Below, piece by piece: positions 45,132-53,739 of a stretch of 64,000 bases of DNA; the first letter of the stretch is position 1; each line of letters begins with the position of its first letter. The stretch is taken from contig NZ_BBXC01000017.1 of the NCBI RefSeq assembly GCF_001570525.1, positions 184,249 through 248,248 of the forward strand, read 5' to 3'. The position numbers and the translations under genes are program-made. Source of the DNA: Herbidospora sakaeratensis (lineage in GTDB: Bacteria > Actinomycetota > Actinomycetes > Streptosporangiales > Streptosporangiaceae). Under the pieces are notes generated by a model. It worked only from the letters and a program-made list of their open reading frames with translations. It made no database searches and was not told the DNA's origin.

Positions 45132-46097
45132 GTGCCGACGAGGAACACCTCGCCGGCGGTCCGCCCGGGTCACCTCGGGCGGACCGTTGAGGGAGGCAAG
45201 AAGGAGCGGGCCCGCCACGGCGCGGCCCGCCGCAGAGGGCGTTCCGAACGCCTCGCGCCGTATGTGCTGATCGCCCCGGCGGTGCTGATCATCGTGGCGC
45301 TGCGGCTCTACCCGCTCGCGCTGGGCGTCAACTTCTCCTTCACCGGAGACGGCGAGGCCAACGGCACGGCGGTCGGCTTCGCCAACTACCTGGAGCTGCT
45401 GGACGACCCGCTGTTCCAGACCGCGCTGGCCAACGTGGGGCTGCTGGTGCTGCTCCTGCCGGTCGCGGTCGCGATCCCGGGGCTGCTGGCGACGTTCATC
45501 TACCTGAAGGTGCCGGGCCACCGGTTCTTCCGCAGCGTCTACTTCTTCCCCGCCGTGTTGTCGCCGGTCATCGTCGGGGCCATCTTCAACCTGATGCTCG
45601 CCTTCGACGGCCCGCTGAACGAGCTCCTCGGCACGATCGGCCTCGGCCCGGTCGACTGGCTGGGCGACCCGGGCGTGGCGAAGTTCGCCGTCGTCGGGGT
45701 GCAGATCTGGGCGACGTTCGGCATGGCCCTGGTGGTGTTCCTGGCCGGCTTCGCCACCCTCGACGCCTCGCTGCTCGACGCGGCCCGCGTCGACGGCGCC
45801 TCGTTGCGCCAGAGCATCTGGCACGTCATCATCCCGAGCCTGAGCCAGACGATCCAGTTCGTCTTCGTCACGACGATGATCGGCATGCTGACCTCGATGT
45901 TCGGCCTGCTCTACGTGATGACCAGCGGCGGGCCGGAGGGGTCGACCTACCTGCCCGAGTACTACATCTGGATTCAGCAGGGGCAGATGAACCGGCCCGC
46001 GCTCGCGTCGGCGGCCTCCACGGTCCTGTTCCTGATCATGCTCGTGGTCGGCCTGCTGCAGATCAGCGTGCTGCGCCGCGCGGGACGGGAGGACTGA
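45132..46097 (+). CDS. ABC sugar permease (MalF/UgpA type)
   Basis: 321 residues with a GTG start 4 bp after the lipoprotein stop. A basic cytosolic N-terminus of about 45 residues is followed by 6 membrane segments, beginning LAPYVLIAPAVLIIVALRLY. The EAA loop is present as DAARVDGASLRQSIWHVIIP. Overlaps the next permease by TGATG. Confidence 0.93.
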   Translation: MPTRNTSPAVRPGHLGRTVEGGKKERARHGAARRRGRSERLAPYVLIAPAVLIIVALRLYPLALGVNFSFTGDGEANGTAVGFANYLELLDDPLFQTALANVGLLVLLLPVAVAIPGLLATFIYLKVPGHRFFRSVYFFPAVLSPVIVGAIFNLMLAFDGPLNELLGTIGLGPVDWLGDPGVAKFAVVGVQIWATFGMALVVFLAGFATLDASLLDAARVDGASLRQSIWHVIIPSLSQTIQFVFVTTMIGMLTSMFGLLYVMTSGGPEGSTYLPEYYIWIQQGQMNRPALASAASTVLFLIMLVVGLLQISVLRRAGRED

Positions 46098-46918
46098 TGC
46101 GGCGCCTCGGCAAGTGGGTGGTCGCCGTTCCGATGGCGATCCTGGCCCTGGCCACGATCTATCCCCTGATCTTCACGGCCAACGTGGCCATGAAGACCCG
46201 GCGCGAGTACGTGCTCGACCGCTTCTCGCTGACCGAGTCGCTCCACTGGGAGAACATCGCCACGGCGTGGAACAGCGTCGGCATGGCGCGCTACTTCGCC
46301 AACTCGCTCTTCGTGGTCGCGGCGTCGGTGTTCCTGCTGCTCTGGCTGGGCTCGATGGCCGGATTCGCGCTGAGCAGGCTGCCGTTCCGGGGGTCGAAGG
46401 CCCTGTTCATCGGCTGCCTGGCCGCGCTGTTCATCCCGTTCCAGGTGATCATGGTGCCGCTCTCGCGGGTGATGGCCGACACCGGCCTCATCGACACCTA
46501 TCCGGGTCTGATCCTCGCGTACGTGGCCCAGTTCCTGCCGTTCACCGTGTTCCTGATGACCAGCTACTACCGGTCGGTGCCCAAGGAGATCGTCGACGCG
46601 GCCCGCATCGACGGCAACACCGTCTACGGCGTCTACCGCCGGATCATGGTGCCCATCGGCCGGCCGGCGTTGTTGTCGGTCGGCATCCTGGACGCCCTGT
46701 TCTGCTGGAACGACGTGCTCATCGCGCTGCTGATGATGCCGTCGGCCGACCACCGCACGCTGATGGTCGGCGTCACCTCCCTGCGCGGCCAGTACACCGA
46801 CAACATTCCCACCTTCGCGTCCGGGGTCCTGATCGCCGCCGTGCCCGTCCTGCTCGTCTACCTGTTCCTCCAGCGTCAGATCGCCGACGGTGTGACCGCC
46901 GGTTCCACGAAGGGCTGA
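46097..46918 (+). CDS. ABC sugar permease (MalG/UgpE type)
   Basis: 273 residues with 6 membrane segments. EAA loop EIVDAARIDGNTVYGVYRRI, then MVPIGRPAL. The N-terminal segment is VVAVPMAILALATIYPLIFT. Start overlaps the previous stop by one base; the next gene begins 1 bp after its stop, so the operon is tightly coupled. Confidence 0.93.
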   Translation: MRRLGKWVVAVPMAILALATIYPLIFTANVAMKTRREYVLDRFSLTESLHWENIATAWNSVGMARYFANSLFVVAASVFLLLWLGSMAGFALSRLPFRGSKALFIGCLAALFIPFQVIMVPLSRVMADTGLIDTYPGLILAYVAQFLPFTVFLMTSYYRSVPKEIVDAARIDGNTVYGVYRRIMVPIGRPALLSVGILDALFCWNDVLIALLMMPSADHRTLMVGVTSLRGQYTDNIPTFASGVLIAAVPVLLVYLFLQRQIADGVTAGSTKG

Positions 46919-46919
46919 C

Positions 46920-48071
46920 ATGCGCATCTCGGGGTATCGCGCGTTGACCACCGTCCATGATTGGGGCCGTCCCGTCGGGGACGCCAACGGTCTCTACGCC
47001 GACGGGGTCGTCAAGGTCCCGCTCGTCGTCGTCGAGACCGACGAGGGGATCACGGGCGTCGGCGTCGGCCCGCACGTGGAGATCGACTCGATCTTCGCGG
47101 CGCTGGAGGGTGAGGACCCGCGGGGCGTGACGGCGCTCTACGACCGCATGCTGCGGCGGACCTTCAAGGCGGGCCACGCCGGATCCGTCTTCGGCACCAT
47201 CGGGGCGCTCGACACCGCCCTGTGGGACATCAAGGCGAAGGCGGCCGGCGAACCGCTCTGGCGGCTGCTCGGCGGGCGCGACCGGCGGGTGCCCGCCTAC
47301 GCCTCCGGCCTCGACATGGGCCTGGACGACGCGGGGCTCGTCAGCCTGTACAAGGAGTACGCCGAACGCGGCCTGCGCGCGGCCAAGCTCAAGGGCGGGC
47401 TCGACGTCGACCGCGACCGCGAGCGCCTGACCCTCGTGCGCGACGTGCTCACCGAGGCGGGGAACGGCGCCCGGCCGGGGCTGATGCTCGACGCCAACGA
47501 GGTCTGGTCGCGCAAGCAGGCGGTCCGCCACGTGACCGAGCTCGAACGCACCCTCGACCTGACCTGGGTCGAGGAGCCCGTCCGGCGGTGGGACGCCGAC
47601 GGGCTCGGCGCGGTCGGCCGGGGCGTGCGCGCCGCCGTCGCCACGGGGGAGAACCTCACGGGGCTGGAGCAGTTCCGGCCGCTGATCACGGCCGGGGCCG
47701 TCGACGTCGTGCAGACGGCGGCGGTCTGGGGGGTCACCCACTTCCTGCGCGTGGCGGCTCTGGCGCACGCCTACGACCTGCCCGTCAGCCCGATCGGCAC
47801 CACCCCCCACGGCCTGCTGCACGCCGCCACCTCGGTGCCGAACCACCTGGTCACCGAGTTGCAGGACCTCCGGCCGCCGACCGGGTTCGTGCTCGACCTG
47901 TCCATCGAGGACGGCGCGTTCGTCCTCGGCGACTCGCCGGGGGCGGGCCTCACCCTCGACGAGGACGCGATCAGGGCGATCACCGCCGGGCCGGTCACCC
48001 GGGCGTACGACAGCCCCGCGGTCCGTCCCGGGCTGGCCGGCCTGCGCCTGCTGGCTCCCCGGGTGCACTGA
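46920..48071 (+). CDS. Enolase-superfamily sugar-acid dehydratase (mandelate racemase subgroup)
   Basis: 383 residues. Capping domain about 1-120. The barrel has the K-x-K motif in LRAAKLKGGLD, metal ligands Asp in GLMLDANEVWS, Glu in TWVEEPVRRW and Glu in VATGENLTG, and a His in PIGTTPHGLLHA with an upstream Asp in AVDVVQTAA. The K-x-K plus His/Asp pair is that of acid-sugar dehydratases (fuconate, galactonate, rhamnonate, tartrate). Between the ABC importer and a lactonase, so it probably dehydrates an aldonic acid made from the imported sugar. Confidence 0.88.
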   Translation: MRISGYRALTTVHDWGRPVGDANGLYADGVVKVPLVVVETDEGITGVGVGPHVEIDSIFAALEGEDPRGVTALYDRMLRRTFKAGHAGSVFGTIGALDTALWDIKAKAAGEPLWRLLGGRDRRVPAYASGLDMGLDDAGLVSLYKEYAERGLRAAKLKGGLDVDRDRERLTLVRDVLTEAGNGARPGLMLDANEVWSRKQAVRHVTELERTLDLTWVEEPVRRWDADGLGAVGRGVRAAVATGENLTGLEQFRPLITAGAVDVVQTAAVWGVTHFLRVAALAHAYDLPVSPIGTTPHGLLHAATSVPNHLVTELQDLRPPTGFVLDLSIEDGAFVLGDSPGAGLTLDEDAIRAITAGPVTRAYDSPAVRPGLAGLRLLAPRVH

Positions 48072-48099
48072 CGTCCACGCCGGAAAGAAAGGATCTGCC

Positions 48100-50913
48100 G
48101 TGTCTCTCTCACCCGTGGTCGTCACCGTCGCCCCCACCGGCGCCGCGAACGCCGACGACGCCGGGCCGGGCAGGCGGAACCGCCCGCTCGCGACCCTGGG
48201 GGAGGCGCGGCGGCGGGTGCGCGCCGCGCTGGCCCAGGGCCATCTCGACGTGACCGTGGAACTCCTCGACGGCGTGCACCGGCTGACCGAGCCGCTGCGG
48301 CTCGACGCGGCCGACTCCGGCCACGACGGGCACCCCGTGACCTGGACCGCCGCGCGCGGGGCCGACCCCGTGATCAGCGGCGCCGTCCCGGTCACCGGGT
48401 GGGCGCCCGACGACCCGGCGACCGGCGTCTATCGGGCCCGGGTGGAGCCCGGGTCCGACAGCCGCCAGCTCTACGTCGACGGCGCGCTCGCCCGCCGGGC
48501 CAGGATCGCGCTGCCGCGCGAGCACGTCACGCTGACCGCCACCGGCCTCACCCTCGACGACCCCGGGCTGGCGTGGCTGGCCGGCCTGCCCGACCAGGGG
48601 CGCGTCGAGTTCCAGGCGACGTCGGCGTTCACCAACCGGTTCGCCCCGGTCGAGCGCATCACCCCGGCCGCCGTCGTCATGCGGCAGCCGGCCTGGGACA
48701 ACAACACCTACGGCTACGACACCCTCCAGGCGCCGATGCGTACGCCGGAGTACTTCATGGTCAACGCGCGGAGCTTCCTGGACGAACCCGGCGAGTGGTA
48801 CCTCGACCCCGCCTCGGGCACGCTCTACTACGCGCCGCTTCCGGGGCAGGACCTGGCCACGGCGCGGGTCGAACTGCCGCGCCTGGAATCGCTGCTGGAG
48901 GTCGGCGGCACCTACCACGACCCCGCCCGCCACCTGCGCTTCGAGAACCTGACCTTCACCGGCACCACGTGGTTGCGCCCGTCGTCCCATGACGGCTACG
49001 CCAACCAGCAGACCGGCGCCTTCATCGCCGGCCCGCAGCCGCACCGCCCGGCCGACGCGTTCGACACGTGCGCGGTCGGCTGCGCGGGGTTCGAGGCGTC
49101 CCGCGACGGCTGGTTCCAGGTGCCCGGGGCCGTGCAGGTGTCGGCGGCCGAGGACGTCGCCTTCGCCGGGTGCACGTTCGTCAACCTCGGCTCGGTCGCG
49201 CTCGGCATCGGCAACGACGCGAACGCCCACGCCACCGGCGTCGGGCTGGGCGCGCGCCGGATCACGGTCAGCGGCGGCGTCTTCACGGCCAACGCCGGGG
49301 GCGGCATCACCGTCGGCGGCGTGCGCCCCGACGCCCACCACCCCGGCGACCCCCGCATGGTCAACGGCGACATCGTGATCAGCGACAACCGCGTCTTCGC
49401 CACGGCGGTCGACTACCTCGACCACGCCGGCGTCTTCGCCAGCTACGTCACCCGGCTGACCATCGCCCACAACCTCGTCGCCGACCTGCCCTACTCGGGC
49501 ATCGCCCTCGGCTACGGCTGGGGCGCCAACGACCCGGGCGGCAGCCCCGACTACCTCGCCCGCGGCCTGTACGACTTCCGTCCCGTCTACGACACCCCGA
49601 CGACGATGAGCGACGTCCACGTCGTCGGCAACCACGTGCGCGACGTGGTGCGGGCGATGTCCGGCGGAGGCGCGCTCTACACCCTCTCCTCGATACCGGG
49701 CGGCGTCATCGAGGAGAACTACTGCGAGAACAGCGGCCAGTACGGCGTCTACTTCGACGAGGCCTCCCGCGACCTGACCGTGCGGAACAACGTCTTCGTG
49801 AACACGGCCGGCCCGTGGGCGCACGCCAACGTCGCCAACGGCAACCGCACCGGCGACCTGACCCTGACCGGCAACCACGTCACCAACCCGCTGGTCACCG
49901 GGATCGCCGACGGCCGCCGGGGCGACGTGCTGCGCGACAACACGACCGTCACGCCCGAGACCCTCCCCGTCGAGGCGGCCCGGATCATCTACGACGCCGG
50001 TCCCTCCGGCGACCACCGCGGCCCGCCCGACCCGGGGCGGCCCCCTTTCGGCGTGACCGTGACGGCCGACCCGCCCGTGCTCGACGCGGGTGAGACGGCG
50101 GTCGTCACGGTGACCGTGCGCAACCTCAGCGAGCGCCGGGCCTCGGCGGTGACGGTCGCGCTCGTCGTCCCCGACGGCTGGCAGGCCGAACGCTCCGGCC
50201 GCCCGGCGCGGTGCGGGCTCGACTCGGGCGCGTCCGGCACGGAGACCTGGAAGGTCACCGCACCGGCGTCGGTCCGGGTCCCGGTGGGCCCGGCCGTGGT
50301 GAAGGCGGTCGTCACCGGCTGGGCCGACCTGGCCGGGGCCGAGGTGGTGCGGTCGCTCACGATGACCGCGCTGAACCCGCTCACGTCGCTGAAGTCGCGG
50401 GGCTCGGTGTCCAGCCGCTTCGCCGAGGCCGGTTCCCGGTACGCCATCCTGATCGCCGGGGCCGGATCACCCGACGAGTACGGCGTCGTCTACCGCGACG
50501 GCGCCGCCGGGCCCTCCGCGGTCGTCACGGCCCGGGTCACCCACCTCGACGCCACCGACCCCCGGGCCGAGGCCGGCGTCGTGCTCCGCGACGACCTCTC
50601 CGGCTGCTCGCCCGGTCACGCGGCCATGGTCGCCACCCCCGGCGACGGCGTGGTGTTCCGATGGGACGCCGACGGCGACGGGCGTCTCGACACGGCCGGG
50701 TCGGTCCCGGACATCGGGGCGCCGGTCTGGGTGCGGCTGGTGCGCCTGGGCGATCAGGTCAGCGGCTACTACTCCCGCAGCGGCACCACGTGGATCAAGG
50801 TCGGCCCGACCGCCGATCTCACGGGCGTCGCCCACCGGCAGGACGCGGGCCTGATGGCCGCGTCCCGCGCGGGCTGGTTCGGATTCAGCGACTTCAGTGT
50901 GAGGCAGGCATGA
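48100..50913 (+). CDS. Signal-less beta-helix glycoside hydrolase (GH141-like) with C-terminal NEW3-like and sandwich domains
   Basis: 937 residues without signal peptide or lipobox (starts MSLSPVVVTVAPTGAANADD), so probably cytoplasmic. Residues 1-640 are a clear paralogue of the secreted 40525 enzyme: VELLDGVHRLTEPLRLDAAD, RQLYVDGALARRAR, IGIGNDANAHATGVGLG, GVYFDEASRDLTVRNN. A NEW3/CARDB-like domain covers about 645-760 (VTVRNLSERRASAVTVALVV). A DUF1349-like sandwich runs about 765-937, ending GWFGFSDFSVRQA. In the operon of an ABC importer, it would cleave an imported oligosaccharide. It overlaps the lactonase start by 4 bp. Confidence 0.85.
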   Translation: MSLSPVVVTVAPTGAANADDAGPGRRNRPLATLGEARRRVRAALAQGHLDVTVELLDGVHRLTEPLRLDAADSGHDGHPVTWTAARGADPVISGAVPVTGWAPDDPATGVYRARVEPGSDSRQLYVDGALARRARIALPREHVTLTATGLTLDDPGLAWLAGLPDQGRVEFQATSAFTNRFAPVERITPAAVVMRQPAWDNNTYGYDTLQAPMRTPEYFMVNARSFLDEPGEWYLDPASGTLYYAPLPGQDLATARVELPRLESLLEVGGTYHDPARHLRFENLTFTGTTWLRPSSHDGYANQQTGAFIAGPQPHRPADAFDTCAVGCAGFEASRDGWFQVPGAVQVSAAEDVAFAGCTFVNLGSVALGIGNDANAHATGVGLGARRITVSGGVFTANAGGGITVGGVRPDAHHPGDPRMVNGDIVISDNRVFATAVDYLDHAGVFASYVTRLTIAHNLVADLPYSGIALGYGWGANDPGGSPDYLARGLYDFRPVYDTPTTMSDVHVVGNHVRDVVRAMSGGGALYTLSSIPGGVIEENYCENSGQYGVYFDEASRDLTVRNNVFVNTAGPWAHANVANGNRTGDLTLTGNHVTNPLVTGIADGRRGDVLRDNTTVTPETLPVEAARIIYDAGPSGDHRGPPDPGRPPFGVTVTADPPVLDAGETAVVTVTVRNLSERRASAVTVALVVPDGWQAERSGRPARCGLDSGASGTETWKVTAPASVRVPVGPAVVKAVVTGWADLAGAEVVRSLTMTALNPLTSLKSRGSVSSRFAEAGSRYAILIAGAGSPDEYGVVYRDGAAGPSAVVTARVTHLDATDPRAEAGVVLRDDLSGCSPGHAAMVATPGDGVVFRWDADGDGRLDTAGSVPDIGAPVWVRLVRLGDQVSGYYSRSGTTWIKVGPTADLTGVAHRQDAGLMAASRAGWFGFSDFSVRQA

Positions 50914-51767
50914 ACAACTCCGTCGTCGACGCCCACCACCATCTGTGGGATCTGTCCCGCCGTCCGCAGGACTGGCTGACCTCCCCCGAGATGAAGATCC
51001 TCTACCGGGACTTCTCCCCGGCCGACTACGCCGCCACCGCTGCCGAGGCGGGGGTCGGCCGGTCGGTGCTGGTGCAGGTCCTGGCCGACGCCGAGGAGAC
51101 GCGGGAGTTCCTCCGTACGGCGGCCGAGTCGGAGACCATCGCGGCGGTGGTCGGCTGGGCCGACCTGACCCGGCCCGACCTCCCGGAGGAGCTGGCCGCG
51201 CTGGCCGCCTCGCCGGGCGGCGGGCTGCTGCGCGGCGTCCGCCACCTCGTGCAGGCCGAACCCGACCCGGCCTGGGTGGCCCGCGACGACGTGCGCGCGG
51301 GCCTGCGGCACGTGGCCTCGGCCGGGCTCACCTACGACCTGCTGGTGGCGCCGCACCAGCTGCCGGCCGCGATCGAGACCGTGCGGGCGCTGCCCGACCT
51401 CGGCTTCGTCCTCGACCACCTGGCCAAACCGGCCATCGCCGCCGGGGAGCTGCGGTCGTGGGAGGTCCTGCTGCGGCGGCTGGCGGCCGAGCCCAACGTG
51501 ACCGCCAAGCTCTCGGGCCTCATCACCGAGGCCGACCGGGAACGGTGGGACGCCGAGGCCCTGCGGCCCTACGTGGAGGTGGCGATCGACGCGTTCGGGC
51601 CCGACCGGCTGATGTTCGGCTCCGACTGGCCGGTCTGCCTGCTCGCCGGGTCGTTGCCGAGGTGGACCGACACGGTCCGGACCCTGCTGGCCGATCTGCC
51701 CGAGGGCGACCGGCAGGCCGTCTTCAGCGGGACGGCCGAGCGCGTGTACCGCCTGTCCACCGCGTGA
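50910..51767 (+). CDS. COG3618 amidohydrolase (sugar lactonase-like)
   Basis: 285 residues. Metal site VVDAHHHLWDLSRRPQDWL at the start, G-V-R-H-L-V-Q in the middle, FVLDHLAKPAI, and RLMFGSDWPVCLL near the end. The family includes L-fucono- and L-rhamnono-lactonases and 2-pyrone-4,6-dicarboxylate lactonase. With the upstream dehydratase it suggests an oxidative (non-phosphorylating) route: lactone to aldonate to 2-keto-3-deoxyaldonate. The dehydrogenase and aldolase are not in the operon. Confidence 0.88.
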   Translation: MNNSVVDAHHHLWDLSRRPQDWLTSPEMKILYRDFSPADYAATAAEAGVGRSVLVQVLADAEETREFLRTAAESETIAAVVGWADLTRPDLPEELAALAASPGGGLLRGVRHLVQAEPDPAWVARDDVRAGLRHVASAGLTYDLLVAPHQLPAAIETVRALPDLGFVLDHLAKPAIAAGELRSWEVLLRRLAAEPNVTAKLSGLITEADRERWDAEALRPYVEVAIDAFGPDRLMFGSDWPVCLLAGSLPRWTDTVRTLLADLPEGDRQAVFSGTAERVYRLSTA

Positions 51768-51786
51768 TTCGTATGACGTCTAGACT
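51767..51786 (+). promoter_or_regulatory. GntR operator before the right-hand GntR gene
   Basis: ATTCGTATGACGTC (51767-51780) is the exact reverse complement of the site at 43776-43789. TAGACT (51781-51786) directly follows and fits a -10, so the gene downstream is probably autorepressed. It overlaps the last codons of the lactonase gene. Confidence 0.68.
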
Positions 51787-51823
51787 CGTCGCACACGTGC
51801 GGTGGGGGTCAGCTGGAGGGGAC

Positions 51824-52594
51824 ATGGCGGCATCTCGGAGGGCGTCCGCGGGCACCGGACCCTCTCCCGACTGGACAAAACGCCCGGCCAACCTCGCGCA
51901 GGCGCTCACGGGGGAGCTCGTCGCCCGCATCGTGCGCGGCGTGCACGCCCCCGGCACCCCGCTGCCGCCCGAACCGGCGTTGTGCGAGTCGTTCTCCGTC
52001 AGCCGGACCGTGGTCCGGGAGGCGGTGAAGGTCCTGCAGGAGAAGGGGCTGGTCCAGGTCCGCCAGGGCAGCGGCACGATCGTCACCGCGCCCACCGAGT
52101 GGAACATGCTCGACGAACTCGTGCTGGGCGCGACCATCGCCCAGGACGACGGCATCACCGTGCTCGACGACCTGGTCGTCACCCGGCGGCTGCTCGAGTC
52201 GGACATGGCCCACGTGGCCGCCCGCGTCGCCGACGGCGAGGTCGTCGAACGCCTGCGCGCCCTGGTCGCCCGCATGGACGAACTCGTCGGCGACCCCGTC
52301 GCCTACGCCGACTACGACCGCGCCTTCCACGACACGATCATGCGGACGTCCGGCAACCGGATCGCGCGGGCGATCGTACGCCAGCTGGAGAGCCAGGTGA
52401 TCAACACCTCGCGCTACACGGGCCGCACCGAACGCGCGCTCTGCGTGGCCTCCAACCTCGGCCACCGGCGCGTCTACGAGCGCATCGCGCTCGGCGACCC
52501 CGAAGGCGCCTCGGAGGCGATGTTCACCCACATCACCGAGGCCTGGCTGGTCCGCCGGGGCGGTCCGGGCGAGCCGGTGCGCCTGCGGCGCTGA
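51824..52594 (+). CDS. GntR-family regulator, FadR/FCD type (right)
   Basis: 256 residues from ATG 51824 (GGAGGG upstream). Winged helix: ALCESFSVSRTVVREAVKVL, then QEKGLVQVRQGSGTIV. The FCD domain contains TRRLLESDMAHVAARVADGE, Y-A-D-Y-D-R-A-F-H and the late N-L-G-H-R-R-V-Y-E. About the same size as the left GntR but divergent in sequence. Two FadR-type regulators bracketing one operon suggests dual control by two inducers. Confidence 0.92.
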   Translation: MAASRRASAGTGPSPDWTKRPANLAQALTGELVARIVRGVHAPGTPLPPEPALCESFSVSRTVVREAVKVLQEKGLVQVRQGSGTIVTAPTEWNMLDELVLGATIAQDDGITVLDDLVVTRRLLESDMAHVAARVADGEVVERLRALVARMDELVGDPVAYADYDRAFHDTIMRTSGNRIARAIVRQLESQVINTSRYTGRTERALCVASNLGHRRVYERIALGDPEGASEAMFTHITEAWLVRRGGPGEPVRLRR

Positions 52595-52607
52595 CCCGGC
52601 GTGAGCC

Positions 52608-53633
52608 TCACGACCGGGGGGCGACCGACTCCCGGTGCCGCACCGGCATGGAGACCCGGAACACCTGGCCGGGCTCCACCTCGCCGGCCATCTGGGCGAA
52701 CAGCACCTCCACGGCCTGACGGCCCAGTTCGTAGTGGGGCAGCGCCACGGTCGTCAGTTTGGGCTGTATCCACGACGCGATCGGGTGGTCGTCGAACGAC
52801 ACGACGGAGACGTCGCCGGGCACCGAGAGCCCGGCTTCGCCGAGCGCCTGGTAGGCGCCCATCGCCACCCGGTCGTTGAGGCAGATCAGCGCGCGGGGGC
52901 GGTGGTCGGCCAGCAGCGCGCGGGTCTCGGCCAGGCCGTGTTCGGGTTGCCAGTCGGCGCAGACCCGCCCTCCGGCGATCCGCAGCCCGGTCTCGCGGAT
53001 GCCGATCAGGCGCTCGACGGCCGCGACGCTGTCGGCGGGCACGTCGTTCAGCGTCGGCCCGGCTCCGATCAGGTAGACCTCGTCGTGGTGCCCGGCGTCG
53101 AGCAGCACCCGGGCGGCCGACCGCCCGGCCTCGATCTCGTCGGGCACGATCGAGGGCAGGCCCGAGGCCGGCCGGGGCAGCGCGTTGAGCAGGACGGCCG
53201 GGCCGATGTCCTTCGGGACCTTGATCGTGCGGGTGAACATGGCGGCCAGGATGATGCCGTCGACCTGGCGGTCCTGCATGGCGTGCAGCAGGCCGCGCTC
53301 CAGCTCGGGATCGCCCTCGCTCTCACCGATGAACAACATGAAGCCGCGCTCGCGGGCGGCCTCCAGGGCGCCCTTGATCATGTCTCCGGCGAGGCGGGAT
53401 GTCGCGACGGTGTCGGAGACGAAGCCGATCGTGCGCGTCGTGCCGGTGCGCAGCCCGACGGAGACCGCGTTCGGGCGGTAGCCCAACTCATCGGCCGCAC
53501 GCAGTACCCTCTGCTCCACGTCGTGAGAAATGCGCAGCTCACGGCCCCTGCCCGTCATCACGAGCGAGGCGGTCGTACGGGACACTCCGGCCGCCTCGGC
53601 CAGATCGGCCAAGGTGACCCGACGTCGGCTCAC
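52608..53633 (-). CDS. LacI-family regulator of the GH68/ABC operon
   Basis: 341 residues from GTG 53633, chosen because GGAGG lies 8 nt upstream (GTG 53648 lacks one). HTH and hinge: VTLADLAEAAGVSRTTASLV, then LGYRPNAVSVGLRTG. The periplasmic-binding-like sensor domain contains IGFVSDTVATSRLAGDMIKG and DVSVVSFDDHPIASWIQPKL. Divergent from the ABC operon with the palindrome GCTAATCCGATTTAGC between them. It probably responds to sucrose or a fructoside. Confidence 0.93.
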   Translation of the reverse strand: MSRRRVTLADLAEAAGVSRTTASLVMTGRGRELRISHDVEQRVLRAADELGYRPNAVSVGLRTGTTRTIGFVSDTVATSRLAGDMIKGALEAARERGFMLFIGESEGDPELERGLLHAMQDRQVDGIILAAMFTRTIKVPKDIGPAVLLNALPRPASGLPSIVPDEIEAGRSAARVLLDAGHHDEVYLIGAGPTLNDVPADSVAAVERLIGIRETGLRIAGGRVCADWQPEHGLAETRALLADHRPRALICLNDRVAMGAYQALGEAGLSVPGDVSVVSFDDHPIASWIQPKLTTVALPHYELGRQAVEVLFAQMAGEVEPGQVFRVSMPVRHRESVAPRS

Positions 53634-53708
53634 CGCTGAGACCTCCACATTTCAACCCAATTACGGGGCCTTGACACGGTCGGATACGCACGGTGAGACT
53701 ATCGCATC

Positions 53709-53724
53709 GCTAATCCGATTTAGC
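53709..53724. promoter_or_regulatory. LacI operator of the GH68/ABC operon
   Basis: GCTAATCCGATTTAGC: arms GCTAA/TTAGC around TCCGAT, 15 bp before the binding-protein start. TTGACA at 53671-53676 is a good -35 upstream of it. Confidence 0.68.
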
Positions 53725-53739
53725 AAAGGGAGACGCACC

